Notes: generated by a model from the letters alone, not told the origin. Positions 15,347 to 25,809 are shown, counted from the first letter of the stretch. The stretch: 64,000 bases of DNA from Chitinophagaceae bacterium UBA1953 (GCA_002336115.1 DDEN01000061.1:208138-272137); one strand, 5' to 3'. Numbers and translations are program-made.

Positions 15347-15712
15347 TTACTTTTTAAATTCTCCAAAATGCCAGAGAATACCCGATGGATCGTGTAAAAA
15401 ACATTCCCTGCCCCAATCATCATTCCTGATGCCGGTTAAACGTACATTTTTATATTTCGAAGGAAGGTTAAGTGCATTCAGTTCATTCCATTACCGCTGT
15501 ACATCATCCACTTCAAGAAAAACCATTGTATTATCAATCCAGTCTTTTACATAAGCCCGCTGAAGGTAAAAACCCGTATTTCCCGTTTTGAAATACGACA
15601 TTTCATTACCAAGAATACTTTCTTCAAAACCAAGATCTTTGTAAAAGTTCCTTGATTCTTCAAAATCTGCAGCACCGATAAATGGTCGGATAGATAAGGT
15701 TTGATGTTTCAT
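15347..15712 (-). pseudogene. VOC (glyoxalase/bleomycin-resistance-like) gene with an in-frame stop
   Basis: Codons from 15712 encode a VOC fold start (SIRPFIGAADFEESRNFYKDLGFEE). At 15491-15493 a TAA interrupts the frame. The same frame continues with WNELNALNLPSKYKNVRLTG and ends with LHDPSGILWHFGEFKK, the usual end of this family, at 15347. The break replaces one residue, probably Tyr (TAT or TAC to TAA). Total length without the stop would be 121 residues. A sequencing error would look the same. Confidence 0.75.
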
Positions 15713-15805
15713 GTATTGGTTTGTTTTTTGAATGTTATTTTTAAAATAAAACTGCTGAAATTTCAGTAAGCAGTTTAAAAATAAAACTTTCCCGAACTTT
15801 ATTAC

Positions 15806-16258
15806 ATGATTACATTAACCAGATTAAATTCTCACACAACTGACTTTATTAACCTTGTTGCTTTGTTAGATGAAGACCTTGCAAAGCGTGATGGAGATGA
15901 ACATAAATTTTATGCACCGCTCAACAAAGTGGATGATATACGACATATAGTGATAGCTTATGTTGATGAAAAAGCTGTTGGCTGCGGCTCATTCAAAGCG
16001 TATGAGCCAGGTGTGGTTGAAATTAAAAGAATGTTTGTTTTGCCGGAGTACCGGGGAAAGGGCGTAGCTATAGCGTTGTTGACTGAACTTGAACAATGGG
16101 CAGAGGAAGAGGGTAATACGGGTTGTGTTCTTGAAACAGGCAAAAAACAACCTGAAGCAATAAAACTATATGAGAAATGCGGTTATACTTTTATTCCTAA
16201 TTATGGTAAATATGCCGAGGTAGAAAACAGCATATGTATGATGAAGCAGTTGGTATAA
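15806..16258 (+). CDS. GNAT family N-acetyltransferase
   Basis: A 150-residue GNAT with the acetyl-CoA motif LPEYRGKGVAIALL and the late motif AIKLYEKCGYTFIPNYGKY. The substrate is unknown; the pattern is close to the small-molecule or amino-acid acetylase-like group often annotated PhnO-like or YhbS-like. It is transcribed alone, just upstream of two tRNA genes. Confidence 0.8.
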   Translation: MITLTRLNSHTTDFINLVALLDEDLAKRDGDEHKFYAPLNKVDDIRHIVIAYVDEKAVGCGSFKAYEPGVVEIKRMFVLPEYRGKGVAIALLTELEQWAEEEGNTGCVLETGKKQPEAIKLYEKCGYTFIPNYGKYAEVENSICMMKQLV

Positions 16259-16335
16259 CGAATTAAATGAAGGGAAAGAAATCGAATATTAATATTATAA
16301 ATAATTATGTAGTAAATTGCACGCCCGTTTGATCT

Positions 16336-16408
<73 letters not shown>

Positions 16409-16419
16409 CAATTTTTAAT

Positions 16420-16490
16420 TGCCCGATAGTATAATGGTAGTACGTCAGATTCTGGCTCTGATAGTTCTGGTTCGAGTCCAGGTCGGGTAA
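16420..16490 (+). tRNA. tRNA-Gln (CTG)
   Basis: A 71-base cloverleaf. The acceptor TGCCCGA pairs with TCGGGTA, the anticodon stem TCAGA/TCTGA encloses loop TTCTGGC, giving CTG, and the T loop is TTCGAGT. It lies 11 bases after tRNA-Lys, so they are probably cotranscribed. Confidence 0.93.
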
Positions 16491-16584
16491 CTTTATCTGA
16501 CAGCTTTTAATTTTAGTTGTTTGGTTAAATAGTAATACTCCTGCAAAATCAGGAAGCTTCTGAAAAAAGATTACAGATGTTTAT

Positions 16585-17814
16585 TTAGCCTGAAATCAGC
16601 TTATGCTTGGCAATTAAACACCCTCCAATAATACCTGCTTTTTCTCCCAACTTTGAAATACGTAGTTGAGTATCATTATTTACTAAACTTAATGAGTATT
16701 TGTTTAACGCACTTCTAATCGGAAGCCGTATATAATCGCCTGATTCGGTAAGCTTTCCCCCGAGAATTACCAATTCCGGATTAAAAATATTAATAAGGAT
16801 TGCAAGGCCTCTTCCGATTTTTTCACCAATATCTTCTATAAGCTCAATTGATAGAACGTCTTCATTAAGTGCGGCATTTACAATATCAGACAATCTAAGA
16901 TCGTTCGTTCCCTGTTTTGTTGAAATGATAGAAGAGGTTGAACCCTGCTCAATTTTTTCTTTAAAAAGCCGTATCAACGCCTGGCCAGATCCCTCGGTTT
17001 CAAGACACCCCTTTTTCCCACACTGACAGATAATTTCATTTGTAAATAGCGGAATATGCCCAAACTCTCCGCCAAAGCCCGATTTGCCATAATAAACCTT
17101 GCCATCAATTAATATTCCAAGCCCAATTCCATAATCTAGATTTACAAAAAGAACATTTTTTTCATTTGCTACTGCTCCGCTATGAAATTCGCCATAGGCC
17201 ATTGCCCTTGAATCGTTTTCTAAAAAAGTGCGAATACCAATTTCTTTTTCAAGCCTGGTTGATAAAGGTTCTTCACTAAAATTAAAAAAGCTGTAACTGT
17301 ATCCACTGTTAGTGTTAATTCTTCCTGAAAGGTTTACACACAAAGCGAGGATCTTTTTTTTGGGTATTTTAATTCCCGAAATAAAATCATTGATGATTTT
17401 TAATAAATCATTTAATGAAGCAACAGTATTTTCCAGAAGAAAAGGCACCTGTAGTTTTGTTGTTACAAGATTTTTCTTAAAATCGAGCAGTCCAATATTT
17501 ATATAGTAGCGGTTAACATCCACACCTATAAAAAAGCACGAATCTGCAACAAGGCCAAATCTGCTGGCCGGTCTGCCACCGGTAGAGTCGATTTTTCCTT
17601 CATCTCTAATCAGCCCGTCTTGATTAAGTTCGTTAATAAGGCTGGTAGCTTTTGGTGTGCTGATATTTAATTTTTGTACAAGCTCGGCAATTGTTGCATT
17701 TCCTGAATCATCCAGAGAATTAATGATGGCTCTTTTTAGTGCTTTGTTTTTAAGTGCTACACCGGTTGTGTTTTCTTCTGAAAAAATTTCAAAAATGGAG
17801 TGTTGTTTAGGCAT
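16585..17814 (-). CDS. ROK-family transcriptional repressor of the amino-sugar locus
   Basis: A 409-residue NagC/Mlc-like protein. A winged helix-turn-helix occupies about residues 24-80 (NATIAELVQKLNISTPKATSLINEL) and the ROK domain follows. The zinc site CQCGKKGCLETEGS is intact. The ATP phosphate loop (DxGGT in kinases) is replaced by DVNRYYINI, so it is a sugar-sensing regulator rather than a kinase. It is divergent from the AGE epimerase and the SusC/D locus, with 224 bases between, and is the likely repressor of both; the inducer is probably an amino sugar or its phosphate. Confidence 0.88.
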   Translation of the reverse strand: MPKQHSIFEIFSEENTTGVALKNKALKRAIINSLDDSGNATIAELVQKLNISTPKATSLINELNQDGLIRDEGKIDSTGGRPASRFGLVADSCFFIGVDVNRYYINIGLLDFKKNLVTTKLQVPFLLENTVASLNDLLKIINDFISGIKIPKKKILALCVNLSGRINTNSGYSYSFFNFSEEPLSTRLEKEIGIRTFLENDSRAMAYGEFHSGAVANEKNVLFVNLDYGIGLGILIDGKVYYGKSGFGGEFGHIPLFTNEIICQCGKKGCLETEGSGQALIRLFKEKIEQGSTSSIISTKQGTNDLRLSDIVNAALNEDVLSIELIEDIGEKIGRGLAILINIFNPELVILGGKLTESGDYIRLPIRSALNKYSLSLVNNDTQLRISKLGEKAGIIGGCLIAKHKLISG

Positions 17815-18038
17815 TTGCGTCTTCTATTTAAAAAAAAAGAATAATGAGTAAATGTAATAGAATAATTGAATAAAAGATGCTCTACATAGTTGAAGAAAGA
17901 AATTAAAACCCAAGTACTTTACTTAAAATGCGGATAAAAATGATTTATTAAATAAAAAAAATTAAAAAGATTTGTTAGTTAAATAAAAAATATTATTAAA
18001 TTGCTTCAAAATAAGATAATATATTTTAAAGTTTTCTA
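17815..18038. promoter_or_regulatory. Divergent AT-rich promoter region of the ROK and epimerase genes
   Basis: The 224-base gap between two divergent genes is very AT-rich and contains repeated TTAAATAAAAAA-type tracts near 17945-17995. The ROK operator should be here, but no clear palindrome was found by eye. Confidence 0.5.
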
Positions 18039-19226
18039 ATGGAGACAGATATAGTCAGGACGTTTGATAAAAAGGTTTTTTCAAAATTATACAGGGATGA
18101 ATTGCTTGAAAATATTCTTCCTTTTTGGATGAAATACAGCAAGGATAACAGGAATGGAGGTTATTTTACTTGTCTGGATCGGGAAGGTAATGTTTATGAC
18201 AACGACAAATTCATATGGTTGCAAGGCCGGCAGGTTTGGTGCTTCAGTACGATGTATAAAAATGTTGAACCAAGGCAGGAGTGGCTCGATATGGCTTTGC
18301 AAGGAGCAGATTTTCTTGAAAAATTTGGTCGTGACAAAGACGGAAACTGGTATTTTTCTTTAACTGCAGAAGGGAAGCCGCTGGTACAGCCTTATAATAT
18401 TTTCAGCGATTGTTTTGCTGCCATGGCTTTTGCAGCATTAGATAAAATTCAACCACAGGAACGGTACAAAAAAATTGCACTGGATACATTCGATCATATT
18501 TTAAAACGTCAGAACAATTGGAAAGGTATTTATAACAAAATGTACCCGGGAACCCGGTCACTTAAGAGCTTCAGTCTTCCAATGATTCTTTGTAATCTCT
18601 CTTTAGAAATGGAGCATCTTCTTGGTACGGAAAGAGTAAACAAATTTATACCATCTGTTATCCATGAGGTGATGGATGTTTTTTATCAAAAAGATTCTGG
18701 ACTTATTCTTGAAAACGTTTACGAGGACGGCGGTTTTTGCGACAGCTTTGAGGGCCGTCTTCTTAATCCTGGACACGCAATTGAAGCCATGTGGTTCATT
18801 ATTGAACTTGGCAATCGGCTGCATGATGATTTGCTGATAAAAAAAGCCTGTGCTATAATTATTCAAACTCTTGAGTATGGATGGGATAAAAAGTATGGAG
18901 GCATATTTTATTTCATGGATATAGAAAATAAACCGCCTCAGCAACTTGAGTGGGATCAGAAGTTATGGTGGGTGCATGTAGAGGCTTTGGTGGCATTGGC
19001 AAAAGCATATTCGGCCTGTGGCGATGAAAGGCTTGCAAGCTGGTTTGAAAAAGTGCATGAATATACCTGGAAGCATTTCAGAGATCCTGAGTATGGCGAA
19101 TGGTTCGGATATCTCAATAGACTGGGTAAACCACTATTAGATTTAAAAGGGGGAAAATGGAAAGGCTGTTTTCATATTCCAAGAGGTCTTTATCAGGTTT
19201 GGAAAACGTTTGAAGAAAAAGAATAA
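18039..19226 (+). CDS. AGE-family N-acylglucosamine 2-epimerase
   Basis: A 395-residue alpha/alpha-barrel epimerase. The stretch LNPGHAIEAMWFIIELG and the late WWVHVEALVAL carry the conserved His residues of the N-acylglucosamine 2-epimerase/cellobiose epimerase group. With NagB, a NagX-like protein and ROK in the same locus, interconversion of ManNAc and GlcNAc is the best guess; cellobiose or mannosyl-glucose epimerase activity is the alternative. It is the first gene of the operon-like run leading into susC, and is cytoplasmic (no signal). Confidence 0.85.
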   Translation: METDIVRTFDKKVFSKLYRDELLENILPFWMKYSKDNRNGGYFTCLDREGNVYDNDKFIWLQGRQVWCFSTMYKNVEPRQEWLDMALQGADFLEKFGRDKDGNWYFSLTAEGKPLVQPYNIFSDCFAAMAFAALDKIQPQERYKKIALDTFDHILKRQNNWKGIYNKMYPGTRSLKSFSLPMILCNLSLEMEHLLGTERVNKFIPSVIHEVMDVFYQKDSGLILENVYEDGGFCDSFEGRLLNPGHAIEAMWFIIELGNRLHDDLLIKKACAIIIQTLEYGWDKKYGGIFYFMDIENKPPQQLEWDQKLWWVHVEALVALAKAYSACGDERLASWFEKVHEYTWKHFRDPEYGEWFGYLNRLGKPLLDLKGGKWKGCFHIPRGLYQVWKTFEEKE

Positions 19227-19308
19227 TGAAGAAATTCAGATGGTTTTATTTTTTAAAAGAGCAATCAATAAATCAAATTAATTATTAACCAAACACACAT
19301 TTTGTATT

Positions 19309-22300
19309 ATGAGGAAGTCAAAATTGTTTTTACATCTATGGAAACAGATGTTGTTTTTGATAGTATGTGTAATACAGCTCAATACTGCTACAGCGCAGAC
19401 TGGAGCTATTTCCGGAAAAGTTACAGGCGCTGACGGTAACCCGTTAACAGGGGTAAGCGTTCAGTTAAAAGGCTCCAAGAAAGGTACCGTTACCGATGCA
19501 AACGGAGCGTTTGTTTTAAAAACCGCTGTTAGTGAAGGGATTTTAATTTTTTCCATGTCTGGTTACAAAAGCCAGGAAGTAACAGTTAAATCAGGAGAGG
19601 CTGTGAAGGTTGCATTGCAGGAAGATGCAAAAGATTTGCAAGATGTGGTTGTGGTTGGTTATGGTACGCAAAAAAAGAATTCTTTACTTGGATCAATTTC
19701 TACAGTAAAGGCGGGCGATATTACGAAAGTGCCTTCAACTAATTTGTCTCAAGCCCTTGTTGGAAAACTGCCTGGATTGATTACACGCCAATCGTCGGGG
19801 TTACCAGGTTCAGATGACGTTTCTCTTTATGTAAGAGGGTTTAGTTCTTTGAACAGTAATTCTCCGTTAATATTAGTTGATGGTGTTGAGCGCTCGTTCA
19901 ATAATCTTGATCCTACTGAAATAGAATCAGTCACAATTTTGAAAGATGCTGCATCGGCTTCAGTATATGGAGTTCGGGGCGCAACCGGTGTTATACTTGT
20001 TACTACTAAAAGAGGAAAGGAAGGAAAACCAACACTTGCATATACCGGTTCAGTTACATCTAGTTCCAACACACGTATGCCGCAATACCTCAACGGAGAG
20101 GAATTTGTAAAATGGTATAATTATGCAGATGAAATTAATGGCAGGAGTCATACTTTCCCCGATGCAGTTGTAAATAAAGTTGCTAATGGCGATCCTGATG
20201 GTATTTACGGAAATACAAACTGGGTTAAAACAATGCTTAAATCTTCAACTATTACCACACAACATAATTTAAGTGTAAACGGTGGTACTCAGAATGTAAA
20301 ATACTTTGTTTCATTAGGCTATCTTAATCAGGATGGTATTATTAAAGGTGTAGGTTATTCACGCTATAATCTGCGTACAAATCTGGATGCTACAATTACA
20401 AAAGATTTTTCTATTTCTCTTGATGTTAGTGCAAATACGGCAAATGCAAAAAGTCCGCAAATCTCAAATTTTTCAGGAAATGGAAATACTGTTTCTATAA
20501 ATCTTATGAATCAGATTATGGTGGCTCACCCTTACATAAATCCAATATCAAAAGATGGCCTGTACCTAACATCCAGTCTTCAGTCTGGAAACAATCCTTT
20601 AGCTGCAAGAGATTTATCGGGTTATAACAACAATGATAATACTGGTTTGCAAAACAGTTTATCGTTAAACTACAAAGCACCTTTTTTAAAAGGACTGTCA
20701 TTTAAAGTAGTCGGAAGCTATGATAAAAACTTTTATCATACCAAGTCGTTTTACACGCCCTACACATTAGCAACAATTGACCCAACTCAGACTTCTTCTT
20801 CAACATATACTACAGCAGCTCCGTATGGAACTGTTGCGATTTTAAGTGAAAGCTACACACAGTCTTCACGCTGGACTTTACAAGAGTATATGAGGTATGA
20901 CCGGATTTTCAGCAAACATACAGTAGGAGCTTTGGTGGTTGCTGAACAATCAAGTTATAAATACTCTGGTCTCGGTGCCTCAGCTCAAAATTTTGATTTA
21001 ACCGATCTTGATCAATTTGGGTTTGCAAAAGACAATCCCAATCGTCCGTATGGCAGCAGCGGAACCACAAACAGAATTGGCTGGGTAGGCAGGTTAAATT
21101 ATGTTTATGACAATCGGTACCTGGCAGAATTTTCAGGAAGAGTTGATGCTTCTACAAATTTTCCTGAAAATAATCGTTTTGGTTTTTTCCCTTCTGCTTC
21201 TGTTGGCTGGAGAATATCGAATGAAGGTTTTTTCAGAAACCTGCTTTCTACCGTAAATGATCTGAAATTAACAGCGTCTTATGGTATCCTGGGAAATGAT
21301 GTTACCAATGGTTCTTACGAGTATTTGCGCTTTATGACACTTACTACCAGCCCGGTAGCAAATTTTGGCGGAACGAATGTGAATGGTTTATTGCCGACTT
21401 CTTATCCCAATACTGATCTTACATGGGAAAAAGCAAGAACTGCAAATATTGGAATATCAGCGGAATTATGGAAAGGGTTGTTAGGATTTGAGTTTAATGG
21501 TTTTTATAAAGTAACTACAGATATTCTTACAAGTGTTTCAAATGTTTATCCGCCTTCTGTTGGAGGATTTTATCCAACAACAGTTAACTCAGGAAAAGTT
21601 GATAACAGGGGTTTTGAGCTGGTTGTTAAACATAGAAATCAAATAGGCAAATTTAATCATAATGCTACAGGAAGTATAAGCTGGGCTCATAACCGGATAT
21701 TAAATATGGATCAGTCTGCGGGCATTCCTGAATATCTGAGTTTAATAGGAAGAGCAATGGGTTTAAAAACAGGATTAATTGCAGAAGGATTATTTGCAAC
21801 AGATGCAGAAGCCCATGCATCACCTGTAGTAAACTCATCAGCTCAGGCTGGAGATATAAAGTATAAAGACATTAATGGCGATGGTAAAATCACTTATGAA
21901 CAGGATGTAACAATAATCGGACGTAGCAGTCTTCCGGAGCTTAATTACAGTTTTGCTTATGAAGCCGGTTATAAAAAATTTGAATTTTCATTTTTAATTC
22001 AAGGTGCTGCTATTTGTGACAATGCGCTGATGGGCTGGTATGATGGTATAGGATGGGATGATACACAATTTACACGTACGTTTTACAACGGTGGCAATAC
22101 TCCTAAATACCTGGTGGAAAATGCATGGTCTCCTTCTAATACATCGGGAAAATATCCAAGGCTTGACAATCAATGGAGGCCAAATAATAACTGGGCATCT
22201 TCAATGTGGATTGTAAACGGTGCTTATGCACGTCTGAAAAATGTACAGATAGCTTACAATTTTTCCGGACGAAAAAATATGCCGGGGGCTTTTAGTGCAA

Positions 22301-22434
22301 AAGTATATCTGGCTGCAATGAATGCAATAACTCTTTCTTCATTTAAGTATCTCGATCCGGAAGCCCCGAATGTAAGTAATGGATATTATCCTCAGCAAAA
22401 GACATTCAGTGCAGGTGTAAGAGTGTCCTTTTAA
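19309..22434 (+). CDS. SusC/RagA-type TonB-dependent outer-membrane transporter
   Basis: A 1041-residue receptor. It has a signal peptide ending in TATAQ, a carboxypeptidase-regulatory-like domain (GAISGKVTGADGNPLTGVSV), the SusC signature VVVGYGTQKK as TonB box, a plug (ILKDAASASVYGVRGATGVILVTTK) and a 22-strand barrel ending in RVSF. It imports glycan fragments with the lipoprotein encoded next. The cargo is not readable, but the locus points to HexNAc-containing oligosaccharides. It follows the epimerase gene by 82 bases. Confidence 0.95.
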   Translation: MRKSKLFLHLWKQMLFLIVCVIQLNTATAQTGAISGKVTGADGNPLTGVSVQLKGSKKGTVTDANGAFVLKTAVSEGILIFSMSGYKSQEVTVKSGEAVKVALQEDAKDLQDVVVVGYGTQKKNSLLGSISTVKAGDITKVPSTNLSQALVGKLPGLITRQSSGLPGSDDVSLYVRGFSSLNSNSPLILVDGVERSFNNLDPTEIESVTILKDAASASVYGVRGATGVILVTTKRGKEGKPTLAYTGSVTSSSNTRMPQYLNGEEFVKWYNYADEINGRSHTFPDAVVNKVANGDPDGIYGNTNWVKTMLKSSTITTQHNLSVNGGTQNVKYFVSLGYLNQDGIIKGVGYSRYNLRTNLDATITKDFSISLDVSANTANAKSPQISNFSGNGNTVSINLMNQIMVAHPYINPISKDGLYLTSSLQSGNNPLAARDLSGYNNNDNTGLQNSLSLNYKAPFLKGLSFKVVGSYDKNFYHTKSFYTPYTLATIDPTQTSSSTYTTAAPYGTVAILSESYTQSSRWTLQEYMRYDRIFSKHTVGALVVAEQSSYKYSGLGASAQNFDLTDLDQFGFAKDNPNRPYGSSGTTNRIGWVGRLNYVYDNRYLAEFSGRVDASTNFPENNRFGFFPSASVGWRISNEGFFRNLLSTVNDLKLTASYGILGNDVTNGSYEYLRFMTLTTSPVANFGGTNVNGLLPTSYPNTDLTWEKARTANIGISAELWKGLLGFEFNGFYKVTTDILTSVSNVYPPSVGGFYPTTVNSGKVDNRGFELVVKHRNQIGKFNHNATGSISWAHNRILNMDQSAGIPEYLSLIGRAMGLKTGLIAEGLFATDAEAHASPVVNSSAQAGDIKYKDINGDGKITYEQDVTIIGRSSLPELNYSFAYEAGYKKFEFSFLIQGAAICDNALMGWYDGIGWDDTQFTRTFYNGGNTPKYLVENAWSPSNTSGKYPRLDNQWRPNNNWASSMWIVNGAYARLKNVQIAYNFSGRKNMPGAFSAKVYLAAMNAITLSSFKYLDPEAPNVSNGYYPQQKTFSAGVRVSF

Positions 22435-22450
22435 TTAATCAAAACCAAGC

Positions 22451-24094
22451 ATGATTATGAAAAAATATGTTTTATATACAGTTATATTGCTTTTCTCTGC
22501 ATTGGCCGGGTGCAAAAAGTTTGTAACTCCTGATCCAACAGATCGTTATTCAGAAAGTACAGCTTTTAAAAGTGAAGCAAATGCTACATTATATGCAAAT
22601 TCATTTTACCCTGTTTTAAATTATTATGGTTTGTTCGGGTCAGCATATCTTGGCGGAAATATGTACACTGATGGTCTTACCGATATCATAAAAACAGGAG
22701 GTAGCACCATTGGAAGCAATGGTGCCATTGCGAATTTGTATGCAACAAATCCGAGCTTAATTACTGCCGATCAGAACTCTCTTGATATATGGACAAATGC
22801 TTATTATTATATACGCCTGATTAATGAGTACATACAAGGTTTAAATAACAGTAAACTCGATAATACAGTTAAAACAAGATTAACAGCAGAGGCAAAATTT
22901 TTCAGAGGGTACCTCTATTTTTTACTGATGCGGAATCATGGAAGCGTTATTCTGATTACAGAACCAACAACAGCTTTATTGCCACGAAGTGCTAAAGATA
23001 AATGCTGGGATCTTGTTGAATCAGATCTTGATTTTGCAGCTCAGAATTTACCGGATAAACGAACAGCAGCAGAATCAGGCCGTTTAACAAGTGGTGCTGC
23101 ATACGGAATGAAATCAAGAGCAATGTTATATGCAGAAAGGTGGCAATCGGCTTTTGATGCTGCTGGAAAAATATTAAGTCGCACTGATGGAATGTATGCA
23201 CTGAATGCCGATTATTCCAAAGCTTTCCGATCTTATACATCAGGAAATAAAGAATCAGTTCTCGAGTTTAATTACAGCTATCCGCAACTTGTTCATAACT
23301 ATGACGCAATAGCGAGTCCTGGGGGTGATGATGCTTTTTTTGAATACGGAGGTGATGTTGAGCCCACACAGGAACTGGTTGAATTGTATGAAAAAGCAGG
23401 AGGAGGAGCGGTTGACTGGAGTAGCTGGCATTCTGAAAATGTAACTACAACGCCGCCTTGGGAAACACTTGAACCTCGTTTTCAGGCTACCGTTCTTTAC
23501 AATGGTGCAGCATGGAAAGGAAGAACAATTCAGGCTTTTTCAGGAGGCAAAGATGGATGGGTTTCGTATCCTCCTGCCGGCGGAACAAACAAGGGCGCAA
23601 CTGTTACAGGTTATTATCTGAAAAAATATTTAGATGAAACTCACACCGACCTTGTAAATGTAAGAAGCTCTCAAACGATGGTTGAAATAAGACTGGGAGA
23701 AGTTATTCTCAATTATGCTGAAGCGGCATATCATTTAAATAAATCATCGGAATCAATTACAGCACTAAATACAATAAGAAGTCGTGCAGGATTACCAAAC
23801 TCAACCGCAACTGGTACGGCAATTTTAACCCAAATCAAAAAGGAAAGAACTATTGAACTTGCAGGAGAAGGACATCATTATTGGGATTTAAGAAGATGGA
23901 ACGATGCAGAAACTTTATTAACCGGGTTAAAGGTGCATGGAATTAAAGTAAATAATCTGGGTTCTTCTTTTTCCTATGACTATATTATTTGCGATGACGC
24001 ACCAAGACAGTTTCTAAAGAAGATGTATGCTTTCCCGATTCTGTCATCTGAACTTGTAAACAATACAAACTGCACTCAAATTGAGAACTGGTAA
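22451..24094 (+). CDS. SusD/RagB-type glycan-binding lipoprotein
   Basis: A 547-residue partner of the SusC protein, forming the lid of the importer at the cell surface. The lipobox is LAGC (Cys at about residue 23). TPR-like helices and the C-terminal marker GEGHHYWDLRRWNDAETLL are present. A start three codons later (22457) is equally good. It begins 16 bases after susC and its end overlaps the upstream reading of the next gene, so they are one operon. Confidence 0.94.
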   Translation: MIMKKYVLYTVILLFSALAGCKKFVTPDPTDRYSESTAFKSEANATLYANSFYPVLNYYGLFGSAYLGGNMYTDGLTDIIKTGGSTIGSNGAIANLYATNPSLITADQNSLDIWTNAYYYIRLINEYIQGLNNSKLDNTVKTRLTAEAKFFRGYLYFLLMRNHGSVILITEPTTALLPRSAKDKCWDLVESDLDFAAQNLPDKRTAAESGRLTSGAAYGMKSRAMLYAERWQSAFDAAGKILSRTDGMYALNADYSKAFRSYTSGNKESVLEFNYSYPQLVHNYDAIASPGGDDAFFEYGGDVEPTQELVELYEKAGGGAVDWSSWHSENVTTTPPWETLEPRFQATVLYNGAAWKGRTIQAFSGGKDGWVSYPPAGGTNKGATVTGYYLKKYLDETHTDLVNVRSSQTMVEIRLGEVILNYAEAAYHLNKSSESITALNTIRSRAGLPNSTATGTAILTQIKKERTIELAGEGHHYWDLRRWNDAETLLTGLKVHGIKVNNLGSSFSYDYIICDDAPRQFLKKMYAFPILSSELVNNTNCTQIENW

Positions 24095-24107
24095 ACCAAT
24101 AAACAAA

Positions 24108-25772
24108 ATGAAAAAATTATTAAACACTATAATAGTATTGGCTTTGGGTATGCTTGTATTAAACTCCTGCGCCAAGATCGATTCTAAATTTGAGGTGAAG
24201 AGCAGTTCAAACGGACTTACTTCGCTAATGATAAGATATGCCGATGGAAAAGGAGGATATAGCCCAACTGTATCTGAACCATATCCCGAATCAATTACAG
24301 TCGAAATACCTTGGTATTATCCTGATGGGTCTTTTACTGAAACATCACTGGACAGTCTTTTTATAAGCGGTTCTGTTCCCAACAATGTTTACATAAACCC
24401 CGCTTTTGGACTAACAAACTTTACAACTCCAAAAACATATATTCTTAGTGCGCAGGACGGAACTTCAAAAAAATATACCATAAATGTTGTAAGAAAAAGG
24501 AGCAACAAAGCTGAAATTAAATCCTTTAAATTAAACGAAGCTGATATTGACGGGATTGTAGTAAATGATACTGTAATTATTCCTTATACACTCGTTGATT
24601 TAAGCAGCCAGACTGCCACAGTTGAACTTTCCAATTATGCAAAAATTTCTCCCGATCCTTCAACAGTACATAATTATAATAACCCCGTTACTTACACTGT
24701 AACAGCAGATGATGGAACCACTGTAAAATACACTGTAAAAATTGGTGTTCCGGTTAAAATACCTGCAGGATTCAGTAAAGTGAAGAAATTGTGGTCTTTA
24801 TCTGCAGGTGATCTTGGATTTGAAGATTATGCACAGATTTCAATTGCTGTCAGTGGTGATTATCTTTTGCTCCCTTCATCAAATGAATGGGTTGGCGGCT
24901 CAACCATTAAATACTATAATCGTAAAACAGGTGCGTTTGCAGGCAATTTAAATGTGGGAAGCGTTAATGGTATTTATTCTATAGCAAACGATAAAAACGG
25001 AAAGATTGTTGGTATCAATAACCTGTATGCAGGAGCCAACGTATGCCTCTATAAATGGGATAATGTAAATGCTGCTCCCGTTTTATTAGCAAGGTCAACA
25101 GACTGGAGTAGTGTGGGAAGTGCCTTTTATGGAAGAAAAATTTCTGTGTTCGGGGATATTAATACTGATGCTGTTATTATGGCTACAACAGATGGTACAG
25201 ATGCCGGTGGTGCAAATAATACATTAAAATGGATAATAAAGAACGGAGCATTGCTTTCGCAAGATCCTCAGGTTATACACTATCCAACTGCATTTGGTTA
25301 TGTTGCAAAAGCAACCCCTACAGGAAGCCAGGAAACAGATCCTTATTATTTCTGTTCAAATTCGCCAAGTTTTATTAACTACGTAAGCGGAACCAATAAT
25401 TCAATTCAATATTCGTTCAGCCCTGATTATATTGATAATTCAAGAGGCTTAACTCCGGCATTAACTTATTTTGAATTTAACAATGCAAAATTTGCAGCAG
25501 TTGTAGATGCCAGCCCTTACAGCAGTGCAATGCATATTTTTGATGTAACCGATCCAACAAAAATCAGCACAACAAGTTCGGGTGCCGGGTATTCATCTTT
25601 CCATGTTTTTGATGGTTCGGGCGATTATATTGGGTGCCCTTCACCTAACTGGAATGTTACTGCCGAGGTTGCTTATGGTCCTGTTTCCGCCGACGGATTT
25701 ACAATGCCTTTATACTTTATGGTAACTAACGGAGGAATAACAGCGTATGAGCTCACTTGCATATCATTTTAG
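24108..25772 (+). CDS. Surface lipoprotein with DUF5018-like repeats
   Basis: About 554 residues starting at the ATG at 24108, 13 bases after susD. The lipobox is LNSC. Two tandem beta-sandwich units end in SAQDGTSKKYTINVV and TADDGTTVKYTVKI, a signature shared with DUF5018 proteins of Bacteroidota polysaccharide loci. The C-terminal 300 residues look like a beta-propeller-like domain. It probably binds the glycan at the surface; this is inferred from its place directly after the SusC/D pair. Confidence 0.75.
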   Translation: MKKLLNTIIVLALGMLVLNSCAKIDSKFEVKSSSNGLTSLMIRYADGKGGYSPTVSEPYPESITVEIPWYYPDGSFTETSLDSLFISGSVPNNVYINPAFGLTNFTTPKTYILSAQDGTSKKYTINVVRKRSNKAEIKSFKLNEADIDGIVVNDTVIIPYTLVDLSSQTATVELSNYAKISPDPSTVHNYNNPVTYTVTADDGTTVKYTVKIGVPVKIPAGFSKVKKLWSLSAGDLGFEDYAQISIAVSGDYLLLPSSNEWVGGSTIKYYNRKTGAFAGNLNVGSVNGIYSIANDKNGKIVGINNLYAGANVCLYKWDNVNAAPVLLARSTDWSSVGSAFYGRKISVFGDINTDAVIMATTDGTDAGGANNTLKWIIKNGALLSQDPQVIHYPTAFGYVAKATPTGSQETDPYYFCSNSPSFINYVSGTNNSIQYSFSPDYIDNSRGLTPALTYFEFNNAKFAAVVDASPYSSAMHIFDVTDPTKISTTSSGAGYSSFHVFDGSGDYIGCPSPNWNVTAEVAYGPVSADGFTMPLYFMVTNGGITAYELTCISF

Positions 25773-25779
25773 CAATAAT

Positions 25780-25809
25780 ACTATGCAGCACTTAAAAGTG
25801 CTGCATAGT
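25780..25809 (+). terminator. Strong hairpin after the SusC/D-lipoprotein unit
   Basis: ACTATGCAGCACTT (25780-25793) and its exact complement (25796-25809) form a 14-base stem with a 2-base loop, just 7 bases after the stop codon. There is no T-run, so it may stabilise the 3' end of the upstream mRNA, or attenuate, rather than end transcription fully. Confidence 0.6.
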
